Part shown: positions 37,826 to 46,726 of the stretch, piece by piece
How the letters are laid out: every line of letters starts with the position of its first letter
How positions within the stretch are numbered: position 1 is the first letter of the stretch
Assembly: GCF_008035925.1 (NCBI RefSeq)
Contig: NZ_CP036264.1
Span: 3,842,402-3,906,401 of the forward strand
Length of the DNA stretch: 64,000 nucleotides
Reading direction: 5' to 3'
Source of the DNA: Stieleria maiorica
GTDB lineage: Bacteria; Planctomycetota; Planctomycetia; Pirellulales; Pirellulaceae
The notes under the pieces: generated by a model
Told to the model about the DNA's origin: nothing
The model's input: the letters and a program-made list of their open reading frames with translations, nothing else
Databases searched by the model: none
Position numbers and translations under genes: made by a program

Positions 37826-38458
37826 ATGTTCACTGGTCTGGTCGAAACAATGGGCGAGATTGTCGAAATCGTCGACGATCCGCCCGGAAAACGCCTCCGA
37901 GTCCGATCCCCACTGGTTTTCAGCGACGCGGCGATCGGCGACAGCATCTGCATCAACGGGTGCTGCTTGACGGTCGTCACGCTCGATGGCGACGTGGCCG
38001 ATTTCGAAGCCGGCCTAGAAACGCTGTCGCGGACCAATCTGGGCAATTTGGTCGCCGGTGATCGCGTCAATCTGGAACGCTCGCTGGCTGTCGGCAGCCG
38101 GATGGGCGGCCATTACGTCAGCGGCCATGTCGACACGCTGGGCGAATTGATCGAAAGAACCGAAGACCCGCCCTGGGCGAACCTGCGGTTCCGCATCCCG
38201 ACACAGTACGCCAGCCAAGTCGCCAGCAAGGGCAGCATCGCGATAGACGGGATCAGTTTGACGGTGGTCGACGCCGACGACGATTCCTTTTCCGTCGCGT
38301 TGATCCCGCACACCCTGGCGATGACAACGCTGGGATTTCGCAACGTCGGGGACGCCGTGAATCTGGAAACCGATCTTCTGGCCAAGTACGTTCAACGCTC
38401 GCTGGGGTTACTCTCGGACGACCAGATTGACGACCCCAAGCTCAATTCGGACGCATGA
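37826..38458 (+). CDS. ribE: Riboflavin synthase, alpha chain
   Basis: A 210-residue enzyme that makes riboflavin from two molecules of 6,7-dimethyl-8-ribityllumazine. The start [12 protein letters not shown] is the hallmark of the family, which fixes the ATG at 37826 and not the far upstream start in frame with the enolase gene. The two lumazine-binding domains are seen in INGCCLTVV and IDGISLTVV and in [15 protein letters not shown]. No FMN riboswitch is visible upstream. The stop overlaps the rsmA start by 4 bp (ATGA), so the two are co-translated. Other riboflavin genes are not in the window. Confidence 0.95.
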   Translation: MFTGLVETMGEIVEIVDDPPGKRLRVRSPLVFSDAAIGDSICINGCCLTVVTLDGDVADFEAGLETLSRTNLGNLVAGDRVNLERSLAVGSRMGGHYVSGHVDTLGELIERTEDPPWANLRFRIPTQYASQVASKGSIAIDGISLTVVDADDDSFSVALIPHTLAMTTLGFRNVGDAVNLETDLLAKYVQRSLGLLSDDQIDDPKLNSDA

Positions 38459-39366
38459 ATCAACCACGTCAAACAGCCAGCTATCTCTCCAAACGACTCA
38501 CCGAAGCCGGCTTGCGGCCGGTGTCGAAGTACGGCCAGAACTTTCTGATCGATCTGAACCTGGTCGACTTGATCGCCAATTCGGCCGAACTGCGAAAAAC
38601 CGACGTCGTCTTGGAAATCGGCACCGGCGTCGGATCGTTGACCTCGCGGCTGTCCGATGCCGCCGGGGCGGTCCTGTCGGTCGAAATCGACAAGAATCTG
38701 CACCAGCTAGCCAGTGAAGAGTTGGCCGGTCGCCCGAACGTCAAGTTGTTGCAAGGTGACGCGCTGCGGAACAAGAATTCGCTGCGAGCTGATTTGATCG
38801 AGTTGATCACCGAGGCGATGCAGCGGATCGGCAGCGAGGCACGGTTCTTGTTGGTCGCCAATTTGCCATACAACGTGGCCACCCCGATCATTTCCAATCT
38901 GCTGCACCAATCGCCCGCGCCCGATGTGATGGTCGTGACCATTCAGAAGGAGCTGGCCGAAAGGATCGTCGCCGAGCCGGGGACGAAAGACTACGGGGCG
39001 CTCAGCATTTGGATCCAGTCGTTGTGTCGTGCGGAAATCGTGCGGATCCTCGGTCCCAAAGTCTTTTGGCCGCGACCAAAAGTCGACTCCGCGGTGATCC
39101 GTTTGGACTTGGAGCCGCAGCGTCGCGATGCCATCGCCGACCTGGATTATTTTCATCAGACCGTGCGAGCGTTGTTTTTCCACCGCCGAAAATTCTTGCG
39201 CAGCAACGTCATCAGCGCGATGAAAAACCGTCTCAGCAAACCGCAAGTCGACGAGGTATTACAGTCGCTCGGTCACGGCGAAACCGTGCGGGCCGAAGAA
39301 CTTTCCGTCCAGCAAATCCAACAACTCGTCGAAGCCCTCCGCATCGCCGAGGCTAACGCGGGTTAG
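38455..39366 (+). CDS. rsmA: 16S rRNA dimethyladenosine transferase (RsmA/KsgA)
   Basis: A 303-residue methyltransferase that dimethylates two adjacent adenosines near the 3' end of 16S rRNA. Motif X/I are visible as KYGQNFLID and [12 protein letters not shown], motif II as VEIDKNL, and the catalytic motif IV as [10 protein letters not shown]. The C-terminal domain includes [12 protein letters not shown] and [11 protein letters not shown]. The stretch between motif III ([26 protein letters not shown]) and motif IV is about 20 residues longer than in the E. coli enzyme. It overlaps ribE by 4 bp. The gene ends just before a palindromic repeat element. Confidence 0.93.
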   Translation: MNQPRQTASYLSKRLTEAGLRPVSKYGQNFLIDLNLVDLIANSAELRKTDVVLEIGTGVGSLTSRLSDAAGAVLSVEIDKNLHQLASEELAGRPNVKLLQGDALRNKNSLRADLIELITEAMQRIGSEARFLLVANLPYNVATPIISNLLHQSPAPDVMVVTIQKELAERIVAEPGTKDYGALSIWIQSLCRAEIVRILGPKVFWPRPKVDSAVIRLDLEPQRRDAIADLDYFHQTVRALFFHRRKFLRSNVISAMKNRLSKPQVDEVLQSLGHGETVRAEELSVQQIQQLVEALRIAEANAG

Positions 39367-39376
39367 GCCCAGCCAA

Positions 39377-39665
39377 TGCCAGCACGACGCGTGAGCGAGT
39401 GGCCAGCGATGGTGTCTGCCATTAGGTGGGCCGCTCGCTTACCGGCCTGTTGATTTAATCAGCCGTTTGGCGCGAGCCTACGGGCGACAGTGCATTTTCT
39501 TGGTATTGGAGGCCCGTACGCTTGCGCGAAACGGCTGATCCCACGTGTGATCGAATTAAATCAACAGGCCGTTACGCTTCCCGCTGGCATGGGACACATG
39601 CCATTGCCAGCACGACGCGTGAGCGAGTGGCCAACGATGCTGTCTGCAATTAGACGGGCCGCTCG
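39377..39665. repeat. Palindromic mobile-like element, copy 2, plus partial third copy
   Basis: The element runs from TGCCAGCACGACGCG (39377) to GCTGGCA (39593-39599). Its inner arms GGCCTGTTGATTTAAT (39444-39459) and ATTAAATCAACAGGCC (39555-39570) are a perfect 16-bp inverse pair, and a nested pair carries AGCCGTTTGGCGCGAG and CTTGCGCGAAACGGCT. The left end is repeated at 39605-39665 as a partial copy. It fills the gap between rsmA and the PQQ-like protein gene. Confidence 0.8.
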
Positions 39666-39675
39666 TCGCCCAACT

Positions 39676-40947
39676 TCAATCCTCCTCCCCTAAGCAATAC
39701 AAGTACTCCTGGCGCCTTTCGCCGTCGTAATGCGCCACGCGCGTGTAGATGCGACTGTCACAGATCGTCGGTGTGGCGAACACGCTCTCGCCCAACTTGT
39801 TCTCGCCGATCTTCTCGAATCGTTCCGGGGCGGCTTTGAAAATGAACGTTTCGCCTTGTTCGTTGGTCGCGTAGATTCGGTCGCCCACGAGCACCGGTGA
39901 ACTGCTGAAGTCTCCGCCCAGTCGTTTTTTCCATTGGGTTTCGCCGCTCGCGCTGTCTACACACTCCGCGATCCCGGCATCGAGTGTCATGTACAGGTAG
40001 CCGTCCTTGTGCAACATCGACGGAACATAGACGCGAGTGTTGGTCCGCCAGGCGACTTTGCCCGAACCATCGGCCACGATGGCCGAGATGTGATTGTCGG
40101 GATAGCCTCCGCTGGAAAACACATGCTTGCCGTCGGTCAGGGTTGTCGTCACGCATTCCGTCGTCGCCCCTTCGATCTCCCAGAGCGTGGCGCCGGTGGC
40201 GGGATCCAGGCTGGTGATCAGATCGCAACCGGTAAACACCAGTTGGTCTTTTCCGTCGACGGTCAGGATGGAAGGTGACGCATAGTTCGGTTTCGCAGGA
40301 CGATCGCGCCGCCAAACAATTTCGCCCGAAACACGGTCCATCGCGACAATCGCTCCACCGCCCTTGTTGTCCGCCGAGCAAATCACCAATTCTTTGTAGA
40401 TGGCAGGCGATGATCCATAACCCTGGTGAACGACGTAATCGCACAGGCGTTGTGTCCACACGATGGTGCCGCTTAAGTCCAGCGCGGTCGTGTAGATCGC
40501 TTCGTCATTGAAAAAGTTGATGAACAGTCGCTCGCCGTCGGTGGCAATCGTCGATGAAGCCGACGACGCCTTCTCGTTCGCCTTTCGTTTCCCCTTGGAC
40601 TCGTACTCGCCTTGGTGCACGATCGCTTCCCACACGACCGATCCCGTTCGGCGGTCAAGGCAGAGCACGACTTGCACCTTTCGTGTGTCATCGGCGGTCG
40701 CCAAATAGACATGTCGGCCCAACAGCATCGGTGACCCGTGACCGCGGCCGGGGATCGCGGTTTTCCAAACCACGTTTTCGTTTTCACTCCATCGCGTCGG
40801 CGGGTGCTGGTCGGCCGACGCACGACCGTCGCGTTGCTGGCCTCGCCACCACGGCCAATCCGACGCCGGAAACGAAGGCGTTTGGGCGGACGCCGTGTTC
40901 ATCGCGAGCGTGAACAGGACGGCGAGGAGGATCAAGGGCGTTCTCAT
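39676..40947 (-). CDS. Exported PQQ-binding-like beta-propeller protein
   Basis: A 423-residue protein with a signal peptide (TPLILLAVLFTLAMNTASA). The mature part has repeated blades of about 45-60 residues with the pattern ...GxVxW: LDRRTGSVVWEA, LDLSGTIVWTQR, MDRVSGEIVWRRD, LDPATGATLWEIE, VADGSGKVAWRTN and VDSASGETQWKKR. The start WPWWRGQQRDGRAS is typical of planctomycete outer-wall PQQ-repeat proteins. Catalytic residues of quinoprotein dehydrogenases are not obvious, so it may be a structural or binding propeller. It is read in the same direction as the SGNH hydrolase gene upstream, with the large palindrome at 41064 between them. Confidence 0.83.
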   Translation of the reverse strand: MRTPLILLAVLFTLAMNTASAQTPSFPASDWPWWRGQQRDGRASADQHPPTRWSENENVVWKTAIPGRGHGSPMLLGRHVYLATADDTRKVQVVLCLDRRTGSVVWEAIVHQGEYESKGKRKANEKASSASSTIATDGERLFINFFNDEAIYTTALDLSGTIVWTQRLCDYVVHQGYGSSPAIYKELVICSADNKGGGAIVAMDRVSGEIVWRRDRPAKPNYASPSILTVDGKDQLVFTGCDLITSLDPATGATLWEIEGATTECVTTTLTDGKHVFSSGGYPDNHISAIVADGSGKVAWRTNTRVYVPSMLHKDGYLYMTLDAGIAECVDSASGETQWKKRLGGDFSSSPVLVGDRIYATNEQGETFIFKAAPERFEKIGENKLGESVFATPTICDSRIYTRVAHYDGERRQEYLYCLGEED

Positions 40948-41063
40948 TTTCGTTTCATTCGTTTCAAGGTGTGAACTTGTGCGTTGCTTATGAAGCGTTT
41001 AGCGCGCAGCGGACTCCGCCTGCGGCTTTTTGATTGAGTCAATGGTCCGAGGTCGATTTGATA

Positions 41064-41127
41064 ATGCCAGCCCGACGCGTGAGCGAGGGGCACCGCGCGG
41101 CCCCTCGCTCACGCGTCGGGCTGGCAT
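41064..41127. repeat. Perfect 28-bp palindrome with 8-nt loop
   Basis: Left arm 41064-41091 (beginning ATGCCAGCCCGACGCG) is the exact inverse of 41100-41127, with loop ACCGCGCG. The arm belongs to the same family as the ends of the elements at 36159, 39377 and 23228. There is no T-tract after it. It lies 31 bp past the stop of the SGNH hydrolase gene and could still act as an RNA 3'-end stabiliser. Confidence 0.85.
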
Positions 41128-41157
41128 CAACAGGGATCTACCTTCTGGCGACGCCGG

Positions 41158-42285
41158 CTAAGCTCCCAACGCCTGTCGCAGCGCCGGTTCCATCGCATTG
41201 GCCTGGTTGAAAAAACCGAGATCCGATGGGTGTGAACCGTCCGTCGTGTCATCACGATTGTCCGCCAGCAGACTCTCGCCGTCGACGTAGAACAGACGTT
41301 CCGTTCCGGCGTCCAGCAGTCTGCGATAGGCCGCCTTGAATGCCTCACGACTGGTCTGGTTGCGTGTTTCCTGAGACTGCAATAACCACGAACCCGAATA
41401 AGACCGATCTTCGACCAACACGATCGGAACGTCCGGATGGGCGTCGCGAAGTTGTCGAACCATCGGCTCGGTCCGTTCGGTGATTTCAGCGGCGACCATG
41501 TTGGGCAAACAATCCAGCACATAAACCGACGGATCGAGTTCGACCAAGAACTGACCAACCTCTTTTTCAAGTTTGCCATTGCCGGAGAATCCCAGGTTGA
41601 TCACCGGTCGATCAAGGCGACGACCCAGGATAGCCGGGTGGGGCATGCCGGGCCGCGATGCGCAGGCTCCGTGCGTGATCGAAGTGCCATAGAACACGAT
41701 CGGCTTTTCCGTGCGTGGTGCGATCGGTTCAAATTGAGAGCTTGAATCGACACCGATCTGCAACGATTCCGTCCCGTTGTACAGCGGCAAATAGATCGAG
41801 TAATTCCGCATCCCCGGACGAAGCCCCTGGACCAGCGTCGTCTTCATGTGTTGCTTGTTGGGTTTACAGACGGCCACCCACTTCCAATTGCCTTGTTCGT
41901 CCTGGGCGTATAGATCCAGCCCGCTGACACCGGTTGCCGGCATATGGGGCATGGCAAGATTGGATGATGTCACCGCATGGTCGACTTGGATTTCCGTCGC
42001 ATCGGTTCGAAATCGGACCATCATTCCGGCCGAATGTCGACTGAGATTCCAGACGGCGTTGCGGACGACGCCTTTGGCTCGGGCAGGCAAGCGATCAAAG
42101 TATTTTTCGGTGTCATCAAATCCGCGGCCTTCGATCCCCCAGTCACGGACATCGTGCCAATGGACTTGGGACGATTCGGCTGCTGCGGAGGAATCGGCGG
42201 CCAACGTCAGCCGTGGGGCGGCCGAAGTGGCAATCCCCGCAGCGGCGACAGAGAGAAAGTTGCGTCGAGAGAACGTCTGATTCAT
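41158..42285 (-). CDS. Tat-exported SGNH/GDSL-type hydrolase
   Basis: A 375-residue protein with a twin-arginine signal (FSRRNFLSVAAAGIATSAAP). Residues 60-180 look like an N-terminal beta-sandwich (WNLSRHSAGMMVRFRTD). The SGNH core begins with IVFYGTSITHG, whose serine is the likely nucleophile, followed by glycine and asparagine oxyanion elements in LGFSGNG, and ends with the catalytic DGSHPSDLG (Asp and His). Carbohydrate-ester or lipid hydrolysis is the family role; the substrate is unknown. Its stop lies 30 bp before the 28-bp palindrome. Confidence 0.84.
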   Translation of the reverse strand: MNQTFSRRNFLSVAAAGIATSAAPRLTLAADSSAAAESSQVHWHDVRDWGIEGRGFDDTEKYFDRLPARAKGVVRNAVWNLSRHSAGMMVRFRTDATEIQVDHAVTSSNLAMPHMPATGVSGLDLYAQDEQGNWKWVAVCKPNKQHMKTTLVQGLRPGMRNYSIYLPLYNGTESLQIGVDSSSQFEPIAPRTEKPIVFYGTSITHGACASRPGMPHPAILGRRLDRPVINLGFSGNGKLEKEVGQFLVELDPSVYVLDCLPNMVAAEITERTEPMVRQLRDAHPDVPIVLVEDRSYSGSWLLQSQETRNQTSREAFKAAYRRLLDAGTERLFYVDGESLLADNRDDTTDGSHPSDLGFFNQANAMEPALRQALGA

Positions 42286-42774
42286 CGGGAGGAACTTTTT
42301 CGGTGGGGGAGTGGTTTTCTGGGGGGATGCCTATCATAGCCACCCTCTGCGTCGCCGTGTCGCCTCGCGAAACCGCCAACTGATCGGCTATAACGTCAGC
42401 GCGACGTACTCTCCCGTTGGTGTCTAGCCTTCAGGCGATCTCCCCAGGGCGGCGATGCCGCCCGCATCCAGGCGTTAGCCCAATGCCACCTACTTTTGAT
42501 CACAAACTGAGCCGTAGGCGCTAGCCTCGGGCCTTACCTTCGATCCCAAACTGAGCCGTAGGCGCTAGCCTCGGGCCTTACAAGTCTCGAAGGGCAATCC
42601 AAGGCCCGCGGCTAGCGCCGTCGGCTCATTGAGTAGGTGGCATCCAGGCGTTAGCCGATGCTCAGCTACAAAGAATCGCCTAAAGGCTAGACACCAACGT
42701 TTGCCGAGCCCTAGTCAGGGGCCCGTGCGATTCGTCGCGCCGATGACTCGACCGCTATCCCAGTGAGTTCCAGG
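42286..42774. repeat. Nested palindromic repeat cluster upstream of the M24 peptidase gene
   Basis: The outer arms GTTGGTGTCTAGCCTTCAGG (42416) and CCTAAAGGCTAGACACCAAC (from 42679) are inverse, closely matching the words at 14272-14296. Within are two tandem copies of a 34-bp segment beginning AAACTGAGCCGTAGGCGC (42504 and 42548), an inverted relative from AAGGCCCGCGGCTAGCGCC (42601), inverse TGCCACCTACT/AGTAGGTGGCA, and direct GCATCCAGGCGTTAGCC repeats. No gene is visible. Confidence 0.75.
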
Positions 42775-43917
42775 ATGCCCGATGTTTCACTGCCGGCGAT
42801 TTTTGCCGGAATCCCCCTCAAGAATCCGTCCCTGTTTCGTCGCATCTGCGTCCCGATCGGTGATCCGGCGGCCTGGATCGAAACACCGGATCATCGCGTC
42901 GCGATCGTTCGTGACATCGAAATGGACCGCGTCCGTGGCAGCAGCAACGCCGACCGCGTCGTTTGTCCGGCGGATTATGAACCGGCCGGCAAACTGGACG
43001 CCGACCGCGAAACCGCAACGGCGCAAGCGGTCGCGGAATACTGTCGGCGTGAAAACCTTGCTTCCGTTCGCGTCGACCGCACGTTGCCGTTCGTCTTTGC
43101 GTGGCACCTGCAGCAGGCCGGAATCGAATTGTCCTACGATTCGGATCTGGGTGTCATCGACCGACGTCAGAAGACCGAGCAGGAAATCTCCTGGCTGGCC
43201 GAAGCCCAGTCGGTGACCGAAACGGTGATGCGATTCATCTGTGAAACCATCGCGCGGTCAACCGTGGCTGCCGATGGGACGCTGGTGCACGACGGGGAGA
43301 CGTTGACCAGCGAGCGAACGCGGGCGATGGCGGCCGCCGAGTTTCTGCGCCGCGACTATTCGATGTCGCACGGTGCCATTGTGGCGACCGCCCCCGACGT
43401 GGCCGACTGCCATCATGCCGGTACCGGAGCGCTTCGGACGGGCGTTCCGGTGATCGTCGACCTGTTTCCGATGAACAACCAAACGCGCTATTGGGGCGAT
43501 TGCACGCGGACGGTCGTTCACGGCCAGCCGACAGAAATGGTGCGAAAGATGCACGCCGCCGTCGTCGCTGCGAAAGCCGCCGCCGTCAAGCAATTGCGCG
43601 TCGGACAGACGGCAGAGTCGGTGCACTTGGCCGCCGATCAGGCGTTGCTGGGCGCCGGGTTCGACTCTTCACGAGGAACCGTCTCGGACCAACCGACGAT
43701 TCAACACGGCACCGGTCACGGGATCGGCTTGGACGTCCACGAGCCGATCCTGTTGGATCTCGGCGGCGGCCCGGTGTTGGAGCGTGAGGTGTTCACCGTC
43801 GAACCCGGGCTTTATGGACGCAGCGTCGGCGGTGTCCGCGTCGAAGACATGCTGGTCGTTCGCGACGGCGACGCCCAGAACCTGAACCAACTGCACGAAG
43901 GACTCGATTGGACATGA
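42775..43917 (+). CDS. M24-family metallopeptidase (Xaa-Pro aminopeptidase-like)
   Basis: A 380-residue pita-bread-fold peptidase. The five metal ligands are found in VIVDLFPMN (Asp), YWGDCTRTV (Asp), HGTGHGIGLDVHE (His), FTVEPGLYG (Glu) and GVRVEDML (Glu). The N-terminal 140 residues are the usual creatinase-like domain. The ATG at 42775 was preferred to a GTG at 42763. Proline dipeptidase or Xaa-Pro aminopeptidase activity is likely but other M24 roles are possible. Its stop overlaps the start of the mog gene by 4 bp, which implies co-translation with a molybdenum-cofactor enzyme for no obvious metabolic reason. Confidence 0.86.
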   Translation: MPDVSLPAIFAGIPLKNPSLFRRICVPIGDPAAWIETPDHRVAIVRDIEMDRVRGSSNADRVVCPADYEPAGKLDADRETATAQAVAEYCRRENLASVRVDRTLPFVFAWHLQQAGIELSYDSDLGVIDRRQKTEQEISWLAEAQSVTETVMRFICETIARSTVAADGTLVHDGETLTSERTRAMAAAEFLRRDYSMSHGAIVATAPDVADCHHAGTGALRTGVPVIVDLFPMNNQTRYWGDCTRTVVHGQPTEMVRKMHAAVVAAKAAAVKQLRVGQTAESVHLAADQALLGAGFDSSRGTVSDQPTIQHGTGHGIGLDVHEPILLDLGGGPVLEREVFTVEPGLYGRSVGGVRVEDMLVVRDGDAQNLNQLHEGLDWT

Positions 43918-44471
43918 CACAACCGAATCAAAATCAATCCGCGGTCGCCCGAATCGGAATCGTCACGGTGTCCGATCGCGCCAGCCGTGGCGAGTACGAA
44001 GACTTGGGCGGGCCGGCGATCGATGCCTACCTGAAAGAAATTTTGACCAGTCCGTGGACGCCGATCACGCGCGTGATCCCGGATGAGCGAGAGGCGATCG
44101 AGGCGACGCTGCGGCAGCTCTGCGAAGTCGAGCGTTGCTGTCTGGTGGTGACGACCGGAGGGACGGGGCCGTCGGCGCGCGACGTGACGCCGGAGGCGAC
44201 CGAAGCGGTTTGCGACCGCATGATGCCCGGATTCGGCGAACTGATGCGTAAGGTTTCGCTGGAGAAGGTACCGACGGCCATTCTTTCCCGGCAAACCGCC
44301 GGCCTGCTCGGTGACAGCTTGATCATCAACCTGCCGGGTAAGCCCAAAGCCATCGCCGAATGCCTGGACGCCGTCTTCCCCGCCGTCCCCTACTGCATCG
44401 ACCTGATGCACGGCCCGCGATTAGAAACCGATCCCGAACGCTTGGCGGCCTTTCGCCCGAAATCAAAATGA
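43914..44471 (+). CDS. mog: Molybdopterin adenylyltransferase
   Basis: A 185-residue enzyme that adenylates molybdopterin before molybdenum insertion. The MoCF motif TTGGTGPSARDVTPEAT is at about residues 77-94, preceded by IGIVTVSDRAS and followed by PG motif INLPGKPKA. The MogA/MoaB split cannot be made for certain, but the DVTPEAT and MMPGF sequence favours MogA. The ATG at 43914 overlaps the M24 gene stop (ATGA); a TTG at 43908 is less likely. No other molybdenum-cofactor genes are in the window. It converges with the last gene of the polysaccharide locus, 41 bp away. Confidence 0.9.
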   Translation: MTQPNQNQSAVARIGIVTVSDRASRGEYEDLGGPAIDAYLKEILTSPWTPITRVIPDEREAIEATLRQLCEVERCCLVVTTGGTGPSARDVTPEATEAVCDRMMPGFGELMRKVSLEKVPTAILSRQTAGLLGDSLIINLPGKPKAIAECLDAVFPAVPYCIDLMHGPRLETDPERLAAFRPKSK

Positions 44472-44512
44472 CGCTCCGGAATCGCGCCGCGATTACTTGT
44501 ATCGGTCGGATC

Positions 44513-45247
44513 TTAAGCTGGATTCGGCGTGCTCACGCCGTGGCGGTACGACGTTTTGCCGATTAGCCTGTAAATCACTTGCCACGCCCGCCGATTGTTG
44601 CGTTTTTTGCAATACTTCGGCTGTGCCAATGTCGCTCCTTTTTCACTGCGTTTGGCCAGACGGGCGAGCCCGGTCGAACCGCGAAAAATAGTCAAATCCA
44701 AGTCCTTTAAGTTGGCCATGAAGATGGACTCGACCAAGGACAAGATGTCACGGTTTGCAATTTCCGTGGATACGCTGTCTTTCCTTTGCCCCATCATGTA
44801 GGGAGCGCTGTCAATGTCGTCAAAGAAGATCACAGCACCTTTGTTCAAGTAAGGGTAATAGCCGTAAACTTCTTTGTAGACATGATCGGCAGTATGCAGC
44901 GAATCCACGTATAAGATGTCGATTCCTTCCTTCAGAATCCCAGCTGCTTCAAAAACTCGTTCGGTATCCGAGGAATCAGATTGCACAAAGGTCCACTGCC
45001 CCGACCGCGCCGCATTGGAACAATCGCGGACGTCCACTGACACTAGAGCCGAGTGCTCCTTGTCGGCAATCGCATTCAGAAACACCCTTGTGCTTTGGCC
45101 TTGATCAACGCCCAACTCAAGTATCGTAACGCGCTCTCTCTGCGCGGCGGCTTGATGGAGCTCCAACAGCTGTTGTGCAACAAAACGTTCCTCGCCAACC
45201 GCGTTTCTCGCAGACAGCAATTGTTCAACGTGTTCCTGGTATGGCAT
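44513..45247 (-). CDS. Class I SAM-dependent methyltransferase (polysaccharide locus, last gene)
   Basis: The Rossmann fold is visible: motif I VTILELGVDQGQS, an acidic end of beta 2 (SVDVRDCS), and ILYVDSLHTADHVYKEVYGY followed by GAVIFFDDID, an arrangement shared with Methyltransf_24 and CmcI-type proteins. The ATG at 45247 gives 244 residues and has GAGGG upstream; a GTG at 45334 would add 29 residues. It is the promoter-distal gene of the glycosyltransferase series and may methylate a sugar or related acceptor in the polymer. Acceptor and activity are inferred from context only. Confidence 0.72.
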   Translation of the reverse strand: MPYQEHVEQLLSARNAVGEERFVAQQLLELHQAAAQRERVTILELGVDQGQSTRVFLNAIADKEHSALVSVDVRDCSNAARSGQWTFVQSDSSDTERVFEAAGILKEGIDILYVDSLHTADHVYKEVYGYYPYLNKGAVIFFDDIDSAPYMMGQRKDSVSTEIANRDILSLVESIFMANLKDLDLTIFRGSTGLARLAKRSEKGATLAQPKYCKKRNNRRAWQVIYRLIGKTSYRHGVSTPNPA

Positions 45248-45446
45248 TTCGATCGCAACCCTCGCTAGGACATTTATTGCGTTTGAAAAATAGTGATACA
45301 GCCGTCTGGAGCGATGAATGATGACTGGAAACACGCTTCGGAAACCAATCGGTGTGCATCACCAGTCACGTAAATCTAGGTTCGCCAGAAGGGCGTGGCA
45401 CGATCCGGCGCGCCTTTGACCGGCACGCAATCAATTTGACATTGAC

Positions 45447-46718
45447 CTACGTTTTTTTGTTTTCGACGAGGCCTCGGTACAGCGAAGCATAGCGTCCGTA
45501 GATTGCGCCGTGGGAAAAAATTGATTCAGCGAGCCGCCGTCCGTTGCTGCCGAAGGAATCACGCCGTTCGGGATCGTTCAATAGTTCAAGGATCGATGTG
45601 ACAAGTGATGGGTAATCACTCTGGGAAACAACGATGCCACACTCGTGACGTGACAGGATTTCATGAGCAGAACAGACATCGAATGAAACAACAGGGGTTG
45701 CGCAGGCGATTGCTTCGATCATGCATCTTGCAAGCCCTTCTTGACGCGTCGGTACGACGACCAAGTCAAGTGCTTGATACCACTTGGAGATCTCTGACGA
45801 ATACCCCACAAAACTCAGTCGGTCTCGGAGCCCCTTCGCCTCTGACAATTCACGACACGCTCGGGCGTATTCATTCTGTTCTGGAACGAAATCACCGACG
45901 AAATGCACCTTGGCGTTGGGCAGGTGCTCCAAAAGTGGGCCTGCAGCCTGGTCGATGAAATCGAGTTGATTCTTCTTCTCCGAAAACGTTGCGACGTATC
46001 CAATCGCGATTTCACCGCTCGCGATCCCAAGTTCAGAACGTAAGTCTTGGCGATCCTCATCACATACCGGATGCATCACTTGGCCATCCACGATGCTGTA
46101 GATCACATCGATTCGGATTCCAGTGAACCGGAGAAATCCTTCTCCAACCAGATCTCGGTACGCGTCAGCCATCTCATTGGACAACACGAGCAATCGATTT
46201 ACCAACAGGAGCTTTAACCGATACTTCCACACGATCGCTTTCCCCGTTGTCGATCGTGTGTCACGCAAGTTGAGAACCACCGGAACACGGCAAAGGTACG
46301 CCGCGGGCACGAAATGCCAAAACGGCGCGGGATCATTGCAATGCAAAACCTGGATTTTTCGTTTTCGAATCAGACGGAACGTCTGCCAATTCGTTCTCAA
46401 GTAGCTGAACAGCCGTCTCGCCTTGGCAATCCAACTGGACTTCCAAAATCCATCCCCGACTCGGTAGGGAAGCTCAAACACGTCGACATGCTTCCCTGAT
46501 CGTCTCCAGCGTTCGTTCACCTCAGTTGATCGTTGCGTCACGACACAGCTGTTTTCGGGCAGCCGGTCAATGATCTGCGAGATGCTCTCCACGCCACCAT
46601 TTGCGGCATTGGAAGTTTGGAAAATGGCGAACAAGACACTCGGCACTGAATGTTCCTGTTGCTGAGACGGTTGCCCGCTCAAGTCATTTCTTAAGGATGT
46701 CTCCCGATTCACTTCCAT
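45447..46718 (-). CDS. Glycosyltransferase family 4 (GT-B)
   Basis: A 423-residue GT-B enzyme. The C-terminal donor-binding domain has IGYVATFSEKKNQ and the glutamate pair E-x7-E in EGLARCMIEAIACATPVVSFD (here about residue 350), the usual mark of retaining GT4 enzymes. The N-terminus VLFAIFQTSNAANGGVES is the acceptor-domain start. The ATG at 46718 lies 8 bp after the end of the upstream GT4 gene, and a GTG at 46730 would overlap it. It would transfer a sugar from a nucleotide donor to the growing glycan on the cytoplasmic face of the membrane; donor and linkage are unknown. Confidence 0.88.
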   Translation of the reverse strand: MEVNRETSLRNDLSGQPSQQQEHSVPSVLFAIFQTSNAANGGVESISQIIDRLPENSCVVTQRSTEVNERWRRSGKHVDVFELPYRVGDGFWKSSWIAKARRLFSYLRTNWQTFRLIRKRKIQVLHCNDPAPFWHFVPAAYLCRVPVVLNLRDTRSTTGKAIVWKYRLKLLLVNRLLVLSNEMADAYRDLVGEGFLRFTGIRIDVIYSIVDGQVMHPVCDEDRQDLRSELGIASGEIAIGYVATFSEKKNQLDFIDQAAGPLLEHLPNAKVHFVGDFVPEQNEYARACRELSEAKGLRDRLSFVGYSSEISKWYQALDLVVVPTRQEGLARCMIEAIACATPVVSFDVCSAHEILSRHECGIVVSQSDYPSLVTSILELLNDPERRDSFGSNGRRLAESIFSHGAIYGRYASLYRGLVENKKT

Positions 46719-46726
46719 CCCGTCAC

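Noticed and set aside
37826-37826. FMN riboswitch upstream of ribE
   Set aside because: The 162-bp gap to enolase lacks the conserved RFN element.
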